Shown here one piece after another: positions 12,111-24,359 of a DNA stretch of 64,000 nucleotides. Every line of letters begins with the position of its first letter. Positions within the stretch are counted from its first letter, which is position 1. A program made the position numbers and the translations under genes. The DNA is from Puccinellia tenuiflora (taxonomy: Eukaryota > Streptophyta > Magnoliopsida > Poales > Poaceae): assembly GCA_012064385.1 (NCBI GenBank), contig QRDG01000814.1:62001-126000 (forward strand). The letters run 5' to 3'. The notes beneath the pieces were generated by a model. It searched no databases and had not been told where the DNA came from. It saw nothing but the letters and a program-made list of their open reading frames with translations.

Positions 12111-13955
12111 GACGTATTCACCGCTGAGTTTTACCAAAAAAAAATGTTGGGCAGTAGTAAAACTTGACTAATGAACTTCCTCTCTTGATGGACTTGAACA
12201 TAATTATGACATTACCAAAAATATAATGTGATTCAATCTAACAATCGTTGTATATTTTTCTAAACTTAAGCTTCAAAATGTTCACAAAACTAGGTACTAA
12301 TCGTGTATCGAAGATTGTCCATAAGGTGATTTGACCTAACCCATATGGCTTTCATGTCAGCACGACATACAAGTTGTCATTTTGCTTGAGACCATACATG
12401 AACTTCGTACTACGAATATGGATGGAGCCTTTTTCAGATTAATTTTCAAAAATCTTACAATAAAGTAAAGCGGTCTTCCTTGCAACAAAAGCAAGAAGGG
12501 ATTTGCACAACAGTGAGGCATGATGTTGGAGTCCGTCTCATCCTCTAACCACCGGTGTGGACGCCTCCCACTCCTTTGGTGTACTAAGGTGCCACGTCCA
12601 CCAGCCGCGTCATCCTATCTTCCTGCATCTGTCTGGTAGCGTGGCTAGCTTGGCCAATCCTCCTACTTAGCGCCTAATTTATATGGCGAGTAGATTGACA
12701 ACGAGGCGTCATTAGATACTCTCACACATCGGATATGTGCGCCACACAGTTTCCCCATAATAGGAGAATCATGAGACAATATGAGACTTAGTGTTGTCTG
12801 AAGGGAGAAATATATAAATGGAGTGTGGTCACATGGGAGAAAAAAATCCAAAATTAGACCGTTTTCTTTGAGGTTCTTGCCATAAATTAGTTGAAATGTT
12901 GATGTGTTTGCAATGTGGCTAAACCACATCATAAATAGTCACATCAAGAACACCATCCGCGTCTTCCACATTCTACCGTTTTCGTGCATACCTAATAGAA
13001 AATAGGGCACTTGTAACTTCCATATGTGATGTGCAAACTGTGTCCAATAGAGGTTCCCTTATGGTTGAGCTCGGGTGAGTACATCCTTAGTCCCACCCAA
13101 GTCTCAAGAGATGGTTTGTGGAGGGTATTCGTAGTGATGGCACTTATTTATAAAGTACATTTTATTAATCAAAGATAGCATTGTGAGGATACAAATTATA
13201 ATAGCTTACACCCGGCTAAGATGCACACAATTGCAAAAAAAAAGTTTACAAAGGAGGAAAAAGAAGGGTCGCATGGAGCCTGTGATGCCTATGTTAGTGG
13301 AGGCCCAATCTATAGGTCATGCTGCCATCTATGTGGGATTAAAATAATATATGGATATCTAACATAATATTGTTAAATTTGTGTTCACATTGTTTCAACA
13401 TGTGATTTTATAACTCAACAGGAGAAGCTGTTGCTGGCTCTTTCGGTCCACTAGATCATATTTTGTCGACAGGCACAACAGAGTTCCTAGCTCTTCTTAA
13501 GGGCTTGGAATTCTTGGAACGCATTGGGTGCAAGAAAGTGAAATACAATTTGTTTCTTTAGAGTTGATCCATGCATGCAGGGGCGGTGCGTAGTGGAGGC
13601 CATACCGGGTTGTGGCCCGTGCTTGTCTCTTAATTTTCCCTTAGTAAAAATTCGGCCCACTCTGGCCCAGTCTATACGTGAGCTGGCCCATCCTCCAATT
13701 CGTGTCACCCTCTGCTAGTGCATGCATGTAATGCTATCATTGAGGTGTGGAACCCTTACTCAGTTTTTTCTTTTTTGAAAAATATTAGGGAAAGCCCCTA
13801 CTGCATCATTTCTGGATTAATAAAATTACAAATTTACAAAGGTGGCAGGAGAGGATCTCCAAAATGTCCAAAGTCCAAAATAAATAAATTACATGGAGTC
13901 TAGCCACTGCTGCATCCCATCTTTAAGTGATGGTTTGGCCCTGTGCATGATCAAA
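12111..13955. other. Intergenic DNA, no gene seen
   Basis: No frame has recognisable protein similarity. Positions about 13590-13710 contain a GC-richer stretch in which the GGCCC/GGCCCA motif recurs several times, which may be a small decayed transposon. Confidence 0.5.
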
Positions 13956-14210
13956 ATAAATAAATTACTCAGCTATTTCAGCAGAATGTTTCTGAAAATC
14001 TAGCAATATGGAGAAGGTTTCTTTCCAGCGTTGTCCGAGGAAAGCTAATCAGGTGGCTCACCAGTTAGCAAAATTTGCTTATGAGTCGAAGGAGACACAT
14101 GTTTGGGATGGTGATCCCCCTAGTTTTATTGTTCCTACTATTTTACATGGTGTAACTCTTCTATCAATTCAATACGTGCCATAAGGCTTTCCCTTCAAAA
14201 AAAAAAACAT
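13956..14210 (+). mobile_element. LINE 3' end: RNase H-like tail and poly(A)
   Basis: Translated with one frame change, this stretch reads like the end of the RNase H-like domain of plant LINEs: NQVAHQLAKFAYES, then HVWDGDPPSFIVP, then a stop and an A-run at about 14197-14208. Only the last part of the element is present, as expected for a 5'-truncated LINE insertion on the plus strand. Confidence 0.65.
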
Positions 14211-14472
14211 GAGATTTTATATAAAAAAAGTTGTTTTAAAAAGTCAAACCTCGTTTATATACCCCAGAACGGAGGGTGTAAACTGGGCCTTGCTTCACGC
14301 ATGTGCTACCGTGGGCGGTTCGCTGGGCTGCCACCACAGAGTATGGTCAGGATGAATTAACGGAAGGGACACCTCACCTTTTTCCCTATGTCAACTTCTT
14401 CCTAAATTCGATATGAAACTACATGACCTGAGAGAGTTACGTAGCTAGCACACATCTGCATGTGAGCCTAAC

Positions 14473-14478
14473 TATAAA
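14473..14478 (+). promoter_or_regulatory. TATA box of root cap gene 3
   Basis: TATAAA lies 75 bases upstream of the start codon. The conserved RY block of genes 1 and 2 is not seen here, so regulation of gene 3 may differ. Confidence 0.5.
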
Positions 14479-14552
14479 CCGGCGCCAGATTAAGCATCAC
14501 ACGGCTGCCACCTCAAAACTCCGGTGTACCAACCAAACGGCGCCGGCGAGCC

Positions 14553-15556
14553 ATGGCGCGGCAGCAGCTCGTAGCTCTTCTCGCGGCTGCTATGGTGGCC
14601 ACCGCCGCCTCCGTGGTGCCGCTGTCCAACTACGGCGTGATAATCCCACGGACAGGGCTAATACTGGGGAGGCGGGAAGAGGCGTACTGCGGCAAGAAGA
14701 AGTGCTTGAACGTCAGGTGCGAGAGCCGCTGCCCCGACCAGTGCTTCGTCCTCTGCCCCAGCTGCAAGACGCTCTGCTGTAAGTATAACTAGGATTTCCT
14801 TCTTCAGTCTACGCGTACATGTTGGTGACCCCATGCTACTTGGCGTCAGACTGCGACTTCTACCCGGGCGTCTCCTGCGGCGACCCGCGCTTCACCGGCG
14901 GCGACGGCAACAACTTCTACTTCCACGGCAGGAAGGACCAGGACTTCTGCGTCGTCTCCGACGCCGATCTCCATGTCAACGCCCACTTCATCGGCAACCA
15001 CAACCCGGGCACGGGACGTCACTTCACCTGGATCCAGGCCCTCGGTATCCGCTTCGCCCACCACCGTCTGTTCATTGGTGCCAAAAAGACCATGAAATGG
15101 AACGGCGACATCGACCGTCTAGAGATGGCCTTGGACGATGAGACCATCGACATCCCCACCAAGCTCGGCGCACGGTGGGAGTCGACCTCCGTGACGGGCC
15201 TGAGCATCACGAGAACCGCCATGGCCAACGGCGTCAGGGTGCAGCTCGTGGGGGTGTTCGACATCATGGCCAGTGCGGTGCCCGTCACGGAGAAGGATTC
15301 CCGCATCCACAACTACGGCGTGGCGGAGGACGACTGCCTGGCTCACCTCGACATCGGGTTCAAGTTCCATGACCTCACCGACGATGTCCATGGCGTTCTT
15401 GGCCAGACGTACCGCCCCGACTACGTCAACAAGCTCAGCTTGCGTACTAGCATGCCGGTCATGGGTGGCGCGACCAGTTATGTGTCATCGGACATCTTTG
15501 CTACGGATTGTCCAGTCGCTAGGTTCGGTCGCCGTGATGGTCGCAACCAGGGATAG
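14553..15556 (+). CDS. Root cap family secreted protein, copy 3 (two exons)
   Basis: Exon 1 is 14553-14778 and exon 2 is 14850-15556, with a 71-bp GT-AG intron in phase 1; the product is about 310 residues. It opens with a short signal peptide, then a cysteine-rich segment (YCGKKKCLNVRCESRCPDQC), then the Root_cap domain from CDFYPGVSCGDPRFTGGDG. It is the most diverged of the three: the proline-rich linker is shorter and the C-terminus ends in RRDGRNQG instead of the serine/threonine tail of copies 1 and 2. The shared intron position shows common origin. Function beyond secretion is not evident. Confidence 0.88.
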
Positions 15557-15837
15557 TTGGAGTATTTTCCGATTGGTTGCTGGATCGCCACTAGCCGACA
15601 TATATACAATCAGACATGAATAAATTGATGTATAAGAAGTGTCATATAAATAAGCCATATATTCTTTTTTTATTGTGATAAACCCAGTGCCAGTATTTTA
15701 TTCTAATGGTTTCAACATTTGAAACATTCGGTCATAAGACTTGCTGGTTGTTTGCTAGCTAGGCCACTAGCCAGCATACAATCCGGACACATGAATAACT
15801 TGATGGATATTAATATCATGTAATTGAGCCTAGGGAA

Positions 15838-15960
15838 GTGAGTACAGCTCAACTAGTTGGAGGAGTGGATGTACAAACCCATCACCTGAGTTTAAATCCT
15901 CACGGAGTTGAATTTAGATTCCTATTTATTCTTGAGGACCGGGCGTTCCTATTACTCATA
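15838..15960 (+). mobile_element. tRNA-derived SINE-like sequence
   Basis: A box A-like segment (AGCTCAACTAGTTGG) and a box B-like segment (AGTTTAAATCC) are spaced as in tRNA-derived SINEs. The match is degenerate, and neither target duplications nor a clear 3' tail were established, so this is tentative. Confidence 0.35.
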
Positions 15961-16459
15961 CATTTATTCTTGAGAACCAGGTTTGGTGTGTAATCAGGAT
16001 TAAAAATCCTGATACCCATGCTTAAAAGTTATATGCATCCTTAGTTGATGCAGAGGCCGAGGAAGTAAAATTATCCCCCAATTTTAAAGCCTTTGTCAGA
16101 AAAAATGTAATTAAGCCATTTTTCATTTTCTTATTGGGAAACCACATGTAGTATTTTCTTGTTTTGTACCGGCAGGGCCACCAAGAAACACAGAGTCGTA
16201 TATCTGGTTACTTAGAAAAAATACTTAATATTTTTGAAAATTTTGAATTCTAAAAAGACCCTTTGGTAAATGGTCATACCAAGGAATTAGAATTCGATTT
16301 TTTTTCATGTTTCCCCGGTAATTGATCGGGATTTCTTGGTAACCACGATAACCGAAAAGCCCAACCACGGTAAAAATACCAATTCGATAACCCAAACCTT
16401 CGCCACGTGTAATACTCCATCAACATAACTACATTTGGTCGTTAGTATTAGGCCCACTT

Positions 16460-16650
16460 CTTTCAGGCTCAAGGAGGGCTTCTCTGGGAAAGGTAGTCTC
16501 CACTAGCTTGCTCCTCAAATTTGCTCCTCAAACTAGTATTGGAAAGACTAGTCTTTCGAATTTTGGGATGCGAGCTTAGCTAGTGGAGGGTTGCTTCCGG
16601 GAGAATCATTCCTAGAAGCCGAAAAAAGGAGGGCTTAGGGACCCAAATAG
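16460..16650. mobile_element. MITE-like inverted-repeat element
   Basis: An exact 11-bp inverted repeat CTCCACTAGCT (16498-16508) / AGCTAGTGGAG (16578-16588) lies inside longer imperfect arms that extend to about 16470 and 16620. No coding capacity. The outer limits and target duplication are not clear. Confidence 0.45.
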
Positions 16651-17089
16651 GCAAACACTAGGCCGCTGCGCTGCCCCATGCAATGAGATAATCGCGAGAT
16701 AACCATGGCAAAATTTGAGGATAAGGAGTAGGAAGAAGGAGAAAAGAGAATAGAAGGAAGATGGAACGATGTGGTTGAGCTCGACTATGAAATGGTGGTG
16801 TCCATTAACTGATGCTAAATTAATTTCCTGCCAGACAAGTTTGTTTTGAGATACACTGGAAATTATCAAGATCTCTAGGAGGACACCGATCTCTAGGGCA
16901 TAGCCTAAATTTGGATCTCAGTCTTTTGAAGATATCTAAGTTTTTGTCGTTTCAATATACATCTTGAGATTTGACTCGGCTGGGTTGTTAAATCCAAAAG
17001 GTAGAATACACTTCTCTCCATAGGGGAGAACCCACATTAAAAACCGCAGCACATAAGAAACAATGTTGGCCCTTCCCGAATGAACATGC

Positions 17090-17402
17090 ACCTGGTATTT
17101 AATATGCGTTTCAAAATGTCAAAAAAATGTAAAGGAATATTTGCCCATAGATCTTAACATCCTATGTGTTAACAAAGTCGTTTCACGGAAAGACGACATT
17201 ATTTATGGTCCATGTAAAAAAACAAAATTCGATGCTAAAATAAGGGTTTTCACGCGTCATTTCTTGTCTTTTTTATACATGCCACAAAAATATTGATGTT
17301 TCGTGAAACGACTTTGTGAACACATATAATGTAAAGATGTATCTACAAAAAATCAGAAAAAATCGAACATTTCAAAATTTGGTATTTGAATACCCCGGTG
17401 TT
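17090..17402. mobile_element. MITE with long imperfect inverted repeats
   Basis: The ends (about 17095-17125 and 17370-17402) are inverted copies containing TTTCAAAATGT and its complement. An inner, exact 16-bp inverted repeat ACAAAGTCGTTTCACG (17172-17187) / CGTGAAACGACTTTGT (17302-17317) makes most of the element palindromic. It is non-coding. Such structure is typical of non-autonomous TIR transposons. Confidence 0.55.
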
Positions 17403-17998
17403 GACAAGAATGGACAACATGGAGAAGGAAAATAAAATAAAACTATTGTGCAGTTGCTGCAGGAAATGAAATAAGAGAATAATAATCTGCCAAAAATACA
17501 CCACAATGGAAAATATTCCTATTTTACTAGACACTATGCATGAAATAAAAAAAGGTTGCCACAGGAGTGTAAGCCCCGTTCTGTTAATCCACATTCGGAC
17601 CAAGTGAATAACTGTGAGATTAGCCAATTGACCCAGAGCCGGCCCCCTGTGATTGGGCTCCACGCTTGTCTCAGCCCCCCGCCGGAGCAGGGAGAGCCAG
17701 CTCATGGGCCGGTCCACGTCTCCGTGGGCGCATCGCTGCGCATGAGGCCCGGGGACTTTCCAGGGCCGGATAGGCCCGCTCACTTCATCCTGTGGCTTGT
17801 TGCTCACACGTTCCGCAGCTCCACCTTATAAACCGCGTCGAACTCTCTTCAACTAGCGGTATGGGACTATTATCAGCGACCAGTTGCAGCAATCCGACGC
17901 GAAGTCGAACTGCTGCTCTCCATCGGTGGGCATATGGGCCACCATGGCCGGTAAGTTCTTCCAAGCCCACGCTGCTGCTGCCGATTAGGGTTCCTCTC

Positions 17999-20716
17999 AT
18001 GGCGACCGCCGCCACGCCGCGCCGCCGGCGTGGGAACGGAGGGAAGGGCCCCAACTCGGACCTCTCCCGCACCCTCACCGACTGCACCCGCCGCGGGGAC
18101 GCGGCCGCCGCCATGGCCGCCTTCGACGCCGCCGTCGTCTCCGGCCCGGACGACCTCCGCCTCGCCGCGCACCAGTACAACCAGCTCCTCCACCTGCTCG
18201 CCTCCGCCGACCGCGCCTCGTTCCCGACCCACCCGGCCGCCGCCGCGCGCCGCGTGTTCGCGCACATGCTCGAGGCCGGGGCGGCCCCCTCCGAGGCCAC
18301 CATCACCTCGCTCGCCCGCGTCGTCGCCGACTCCGACCCCGGGTCCGGCGCCGACGAGGCCTTCCAGCACGTGGCCACCATGCGGGAGAAGTACGGCCTC
18401 GCGCCGCGCCTCCGGTCCTACAGCCCCGTGCTCGTGGCGTTCCGGCGCGCCGGGGACGCTGGCAAGGCCTACGCCGTCGAGGCCCACATGGCGGCCTCCG
18501 CTGTCTCGCCGGAGGAGCCCGAGCTTGCCGCGCTCCTTGAGGTCAGCGCGAAGGCCGGGGATGCTGACAAGGTGTATGAGTATATGCACAAGATGAGGCG
18601 AGCCGTGGGATGCGTGAGCGAGGAGACTGCACAGGTTTTAGAGGGGTGGTTCCGGAGTGAGAAGGCGGCGGCGGCCGGCATGGCCGAGTGGGATGCGTGT
18701 CAGGTGAAAGACGCCATCATGGCGAACGGTGGTGGGTGCCATCAGCTTGGGTGGCTTAGGAATGGCCCGTGGACGGTGCAGCGGGTGATTATTGGGGTGG
18801 ATGGCGAGTGCGGCGGATGCGGATGCCGCCTAGCATCTGTTGATATTGACATGGAGGAGACACAGCAGTTTGCTGATTCTGTTTCCGGGTTGGCCCTTGA
18901 GAGGGAGACCAAAGCAAATTTCAGCCAGTTTCAGGTGCATATCCTCTGTCCCATATGTTCATCTTCCTAACCAACTTGGACATTGCACATTTTGGTAAAT
19001 GTAGTTAGTTAATGTAGTTTACTTGCAATTGTGATAGTCAGAGCACATATTTTCTTGGTTTAACTTCAATTAGCAGCTGGCATTGTGTGATTAGTAAGAA
19101 CTGATCTGGGGAAACTAGACCTGAAGAAAGCGTGCCTCCCTGTTTTGTGCAGATAATTACTTGTGGTGACCAGATTAAGTAGGCTTATACAATAAGATTA
19201 TTCATTGATTCGTTTATACAAATTAAACTGCTGTTGTGTTAAACCATTCTAGTCATGCTTAAAGACCTTGTGGTTGGTTGCCATGTGTGCACAATAATTG
19301 CTTGCTCAAGTAACTGGTCCGAAAGAAATCCATAATTTTCATATGACTAAAGCATGGCAATGACCTGTCTACGAACAAAGGTAGCATAAGGAAAGGCGAT
19401 AATCAAATTATGTTTCATACATTGTATTATGTGTCTTGTGCTTGCATTTGAAAGAATATCTGTTTGTAAATTTTAGCAGATAGTTTTTCTTCTTACAAGC
19501 TGAAAAATATGAGTATATGACTTTTGTAGGAGTGGTTGGAAGCACATAAAGAGTACGATGCTATAGTCGATGGTGCAAATATTGCACTTTATCAACAAAA
19601 TTTTGCCGAAGGCGGTTTCAGTTTAGTTCAGGTCTGTGCTTCATCCTACACTGAATTTTGACATGTTGCTCTCGCCAATGATGTAATCTGTACTAATTCA
19701 TGTTCCATTTGTCATGCTTAATATAGAGCAGCTGGATGCTGTTGTAACAGAGCTACGAGATAGATATAATGGAAAATGGCCACTTGTCATACTACATAAT
19801 AAACGCATCGCAAAGCTTATGGAAAATGCATCCAATAGGCATCTTATTGAAACTTGGAGAGCAAATGGAGCACTGTACACGTCGCCAAGTGGGTCAAATG
19901 ATGACTGGTAATATTCCCACTTAGATGTCCTTTCACTTGTTTCGTGTTGGTATTTTGGTTTGGAATATTAATGCAAGTTGAATTCACCTTCTGAGTTGGA
20001 AGTGTATTTCTTACTGTAACTGTGCATAGATTGACCAATATGTTTAATTAATTATGTGTTGATTTCAGACCATCTAATTAGGTTCGTACCAACTGTTATG
20101 TTTCTTGGGTTGCTAAATATATGAGATATAACTTTTCAGGTATTGGTTATATGCAGCAATTGGATTGAATTGTTTGCTCGTCACTAATGATGAAATGAGA
20201 GATCACATATTTGAGCTCCTAGGATCATCATCCTTTTTCTACAAGTGGAAGCAACGACATCGGGTATGCTCTGCTAAACTGGTGTATTACACAATCTACT
20301 CATATTTCTACTTATATATTAATATGTTGATCTAATTCAATTGCAGGTCAAGTACACTTTTCATAAAGGAAAGGCGGTGCTTATGATGCCACCTCCTTAT
20401 TCTTCGGAGATTCAAGTAAGTAACCAAGTCAGGTTTCTCTAGAGCTTACCGTCTGCTGTTGCTGATGTTATCCTCACTGTAGGAATCCGAGACAGGAACT
20501 TGGCATGTGCCAATTGAGGAGAAATCTGGCGACGAGAGAGCTAGGACCTGGCTTTGTATTGATAGGACGGGCCTTACCAAACAACCTAGTGACTCTCTTG
20601 TGGCCAACGGAGTTGCCCAGGATTTATCTCCACCTGAGGCGTCTAATGGAGCTGGACAGTTGCAACCTGAAGATCAGGCTGCGCCGGTAACAGGCAAAAG
20701 AAAGGATAGAGATTGA
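17999..20716 (+). CDS. PRORP: Proteinaceous RNase P (PRORP), six exons
   Basis: Exons: 17999-18934, 19530-19631, 19732-19907, 20140-20263, 20347-20415 and 20483-20716; product 546 residues. The protein-only RNase P enzymes remove 5' leaders from precursor tRNAs without an RNA subunit. The N-terminal part looks like the PPR-type helical repeats that bind tRNA. A zinc-binding link is seen as CGGCGC plus a later H and C (TWHVP, WLCID). The NYN-type metallonuclease domain carries the catalytic aspartates: D326 in VDGANIAL, D403/D404 in NDDWYW, D422 in TNDEMRDH, and H427; their spacing agrees with the known plant PRORP active site. The basic C-terminus (GKRKDRD) suggests nuclear location, as for PRORP2/3. 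An in-frame ATG at 17792 would add 69 residues; ATG 17999 was chosen because the upstream stretch lacks family-like sequence, but a targeting extension is possible. Confidence 0.9.
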
Positions 20717-21396
20717 TTGACAGTGCCGCCTTCTGTGGCCTGTGGGCAACTGAAGCATACCGGATTTCTGCGTCCCACCGTAGTAGTTCAGGAACAGGGG
20801 TGCAGGGGTGCAGTGTTAGTGTCGTCCCTGTATGCCTGTTTGTGGGATGGACGAGAAATAAACCACACCCGACGTGTGCCAAGATGGTTTAGATTCGCTG
20901 AGGTTTTCCAGCAAACTGCATTGTTTCCTGGTCTTATTGTACAACACTGGAAAGTTAAACTTGGTTATACCAGTTTTTTCTGTGGTATCTTTCTTTCTTC
21001 CTGGGCAATGAAAATTTGAGTTGCATTCTGAACAAGAACATTGGCTATTGCTGTGTATCAAGTATGTAGCAGCATGTGATTTTATTGTTTGCATTGTCAT
21101 TTTGTGGAATGATACCAACTATATGTTGGTTAATTTATTGTTAGATCGTGACCGTATCCAGATTAAAATACGGGGATGGTGCTGAGAGCTAGATGACGCC
21201 GGCCATGGTGCCATCGACGTTTCCTTTTGCTATTACGTACGTATTCAACTCCTACACGGACAGCTCCAGGTAAGTCGTCCGGTTTCCATTGCCATCAAGG
21301 TTTCCAAAACGTGCAAACGATCTATCTATATATATATGCATCGTCGCCGGCCGACCGAATCTAGGAAGCAGGAAACGAATCAAGCAAATCAAATTG
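20717..21396. other. 3' flank of PRORP and upstream region of the F-box gene
   Basis: Positions 20717 to about 21020 look like the 3' untranslated region of PRORP. No other gene is seen. A short TATA-like run (TATCTATATATATATG) at about 21321-21338 precedes the F-box start codon. Confidence 0.5.
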
Positions 21397-22705
21397 ATGG
21401 GTCAAGATGAGGACAGCCAAGCGGCGGCGAGCCTGCTGCCGGAGGACCTGCTGGTGGACATCCTCGGCCGTCTCGACCGGCGCTGCCTCGCCGTGTCCCG
21501 CTGCGTCTGCAAGGCCTGGAAAGCCGCCATTGATGCCCGCCGCCTCCTCCCACTCAGGCTCGAAGGCATCTTCCTCTACCTGACTTTCCACAAGTTCCCG
21601 GAGTTCTTCTCCCGCCCCGGCACGGCCATCACCGGCGAGATGGACTTCCTGCCTTCGGCCAACGATCGCATGGACTATGACCTGTGTGAGGTCCAGGATC
21701 ACTGCAATGGGCTGCTCTTGCTACAGGACGCACACGTCCCCAACTCCAAGTTCGTGGTGAACCCTGCTACGCGGCATTGCGACCGTCTGCCGGCAGACCG
21801 TCCGCCCATGCACGTCATGGGGGTGGCCTGCGAGAGCTACATGTATCTCGTCTACGACCCCATGGTGTCTCCGCACTACGAGGTGTTCATGATCCCGTAT
21901 TTCCTTTGGATGAGAGACGATGATAAACATCTTGACCCTTCATTTGAGGAATCTGAATGGCCTCCGGCAACATTCGTCCTAAACGTCTTCTCATCGAGGA
22001 CAGGTTGTTGGGAGCCAAGGTCTTTTCATCGAGAAGGGGATGCCCTAGGGACCGCGTAGGCGGCGTTCTTTTCCTTGGTGTTATTGGCAGCGACGCCGTG
22101 CTGTCTACCGGCAAGCAACACTTTACGTGCACTGTGACAAGAATTTTCTTATGAGGTACCTACATTGTCGACCTCTCACTTTTCAGTTATTTTCTACTAA
22201 CACTCTGTTAACCTCTTTCAACGGTCCTCAATATATGCTCTGAATTTGCAGAATATCCTTGTCGAACGGTACGTTTCGTGCAATTGAACTACCAGAGGAC
22301 GATGCCATATCAAACGACTACACAAATATGTATCTAGGAAGATCAAAACATGGGGTGCATTTTGCATCGCTGTACAAGGGTAGGCTTGGAGTTTGGATCC
22401 TTAACGACCCGTGTGGTAAGATGGAATGGATGTTGAAGCACCAGCGTGACCTTGTGCTGCCACATCATCTGTTTGGTCGGCAAGGACCTTGGGTCTTACA
22501 AGATACGAACTACAACTTCTTCCGCCATCGCATGGAATACGTGTACAGAAATGAGGAACCTGTATTAGATGAACATGACTTCGAATGGAGCTCCGATGAC
22601 GACTATGACGGTGTTGACAACAGAGACATGGCTAAAGAGGTTTACCGTGGATACATTACGATACTTGGATTTCAACCCCATTCAAAGAGATCATTTTCTT
22701 GCTAG
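21397..22705 (+). pseudogene. F-box protein gene with a frameshift in exon 1
   Basis: Exon 1 is 21397-22155 and exon 2 is 22252-22705 (GT-AG). The N-terminus has an F-box (LPEDLLVDILGRLDRRCLAV, then RCVCKAWKAAI), which in this family binds SKP1 in SCF ubiquitin ligases. The remainder resembles the grass F-box-associated region: NPATRHCDRLP, then SSRTGCWEPRSF. The frame meets a stop at 22057-22059. A second frame then resumes with family-like sequence (ATLYVHCDKNFLMR) up to the splice donor, and exon 2 continues as SLSNGTFRAIELPEDD. So one or two bases were gained or lost at about 22055-22085. This could be a real inactivation or an assembly error. The product would otherwise be about 400 residues. 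Substrate is unknown. Confidence 0.75.
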
Positions 22706-23009
22706 TTGGATTAAGAGAAAAGACAGTAGTGGCCTACTATTATAATAGCTTCAAGGCCTGAAGTGTTAGGCAAGGTAGATCCAAAGGTTACGACAATGAT
22801 TTCGTCCTGGTGGCTAATGAGGCGCGCCAAATCGAAGGTTTTCCTTATGCCTTGTTTGCTTGAGCAGTTTCCTATAAATACTTAATCGTGAACATCATTA
22901 TAAACATTTCACAATTGTTTTGCTTGCTTATTTTTTATGAGCCTTTGTTCTGCCTCTGTTCAGTTCTGGATGCTGCATTATCCTTTATAGTAGTAGTGAT
23001 CATCGGAAC

Positions 23010-23440
23010 ACCAAATGGAGCGCGGGCTCCATGTTTCTTGTTATTTTGAAAAAATAAAATAATGATATTTGTAGGGTTCTAAAAATTCGGCAAGACATTG
23101 TGTGTAAATAAGGTCCAACTCTGTCACCGTGAAAATTTTCAAAGCACGAATCTAGGCTACACAAAAATGATAATGTGACCAAATTTCAAGTTCTTGAAAA
23201 CGTGTACTATTCACCAATCCAAATCTATACATTTTTCATTTTGCACAGGCTAAAATATACGAATTTCGGATTGAGATTTGGCATATTTGTAGAACATGTG
23301 CACGTTGGCATCCCCTTGTCGATGAAAAGACGATTTCATGCTATAGACGTCTAGATTTTTTCCGATTTTTTGAAAACTTTAAAATGCAGCTCTTTAACTT
23401 TCAAAAACTGAGCTCGCTGGAGCTGGGACTCCAAAACACC
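23010..23440. mobile_element. Possible MITE, non-coding
   Basis: The segment is bounded by GGAGC-containing ends (GGAGCGCGGGCTCC on the left; GAGCTCGCTGGAGC and GGGACTCC on the right) and is AT-rich and non-coding inside. The pattern resembles small non-autonomous elements in grasses. No target duplication was identified. Confidence 0.3.
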
Positions 23441-24359
23441 ACAGTCTACAGTCTGATGATTGTACAACAAAGAGATGGCACTTCTAAAAAAATTATCAAC
23501 TCATTATTTAGCCATGTTAACGCCCTGGAACGGGGCCCTTTTTTAATTTCATATAACTGACATTACCAAATCATATTAAAAGAGAATATTAGAGAACTAG
23601 AGCAAATAAGGAAGAGCAATACTCAACTACAGAGCAGTGAGCCAGTGAGCATACTAGAGCAGCAAACTTGCTCTGATTCAGGAAGAGGCGACGGTACAAT
23701 CTGTGGTGCTTCGCTGAACGAGCAAGCATTGTATCTGCCGGCTCATGCTGTTGACCATGCCGGTTCAGGAAGTCAAAAGACCATTACGTGCAGCCCCGCT
23801 GGTCTGTCAGGACAACAGTTTCTGAAGATCGACAGTGTTACTGAAGAGCAACGACCAACGACAGCAAGCATCCGCACAACACGCACTCTTCATTTTCATT
23901 TCTGGGATATTCCGACGATTTCCGGGATAGCACATATATGAATGGTACCTAAAGAATTCAACGATTGGTGTTGAAATTTCAACACGTACTTCAGTCTTTC
24001 CGTTCTTAAAGAATTCCCGTAGGATAATTAAAGATTGGAAGGGATTTTCAAGTACAACTCTTAACTTCCAACGCCTTCTAGCAATAAAAAACTGAGGGAT
24101 AAAAATAACGGTCCTCGTGAGCAAGGAGAAACTGTCAGTTACAGAAATGTAGGTTGTTTAAAAATCACAATTTGCAAAAGAAAAGGGTGTCCTCTTTGCA
24201 TTTATTGTTCAAAAATGGTATTCAAACTCGTGTCTTCAACCAGATTGGATATACAAAAAAAGCTGATACTATCATATCATAAACAGCCGTAGTATGATGT
24301 GTACACAGGGCTAATGTTCTAACATTATTCAGAGGCCGAACATTCAGGTTGATCGAGAC
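23441..24359. other. Intergenic DNA between the F-box and aminopeptidase genes
   Basis: No gene seen. The last few hundred bases before 24360 are likely the 3' untranslated region of the minus-strand aminopeptidase gene. Confidence 0.5.

Noticed and set aside
17792..17998. Upstream in-frame ATG extending the PRORP protein by 69 residues
   Set aside because: The extension has no family-like sequence and no clear targeting signal; it is kept only as a possible alternative start.
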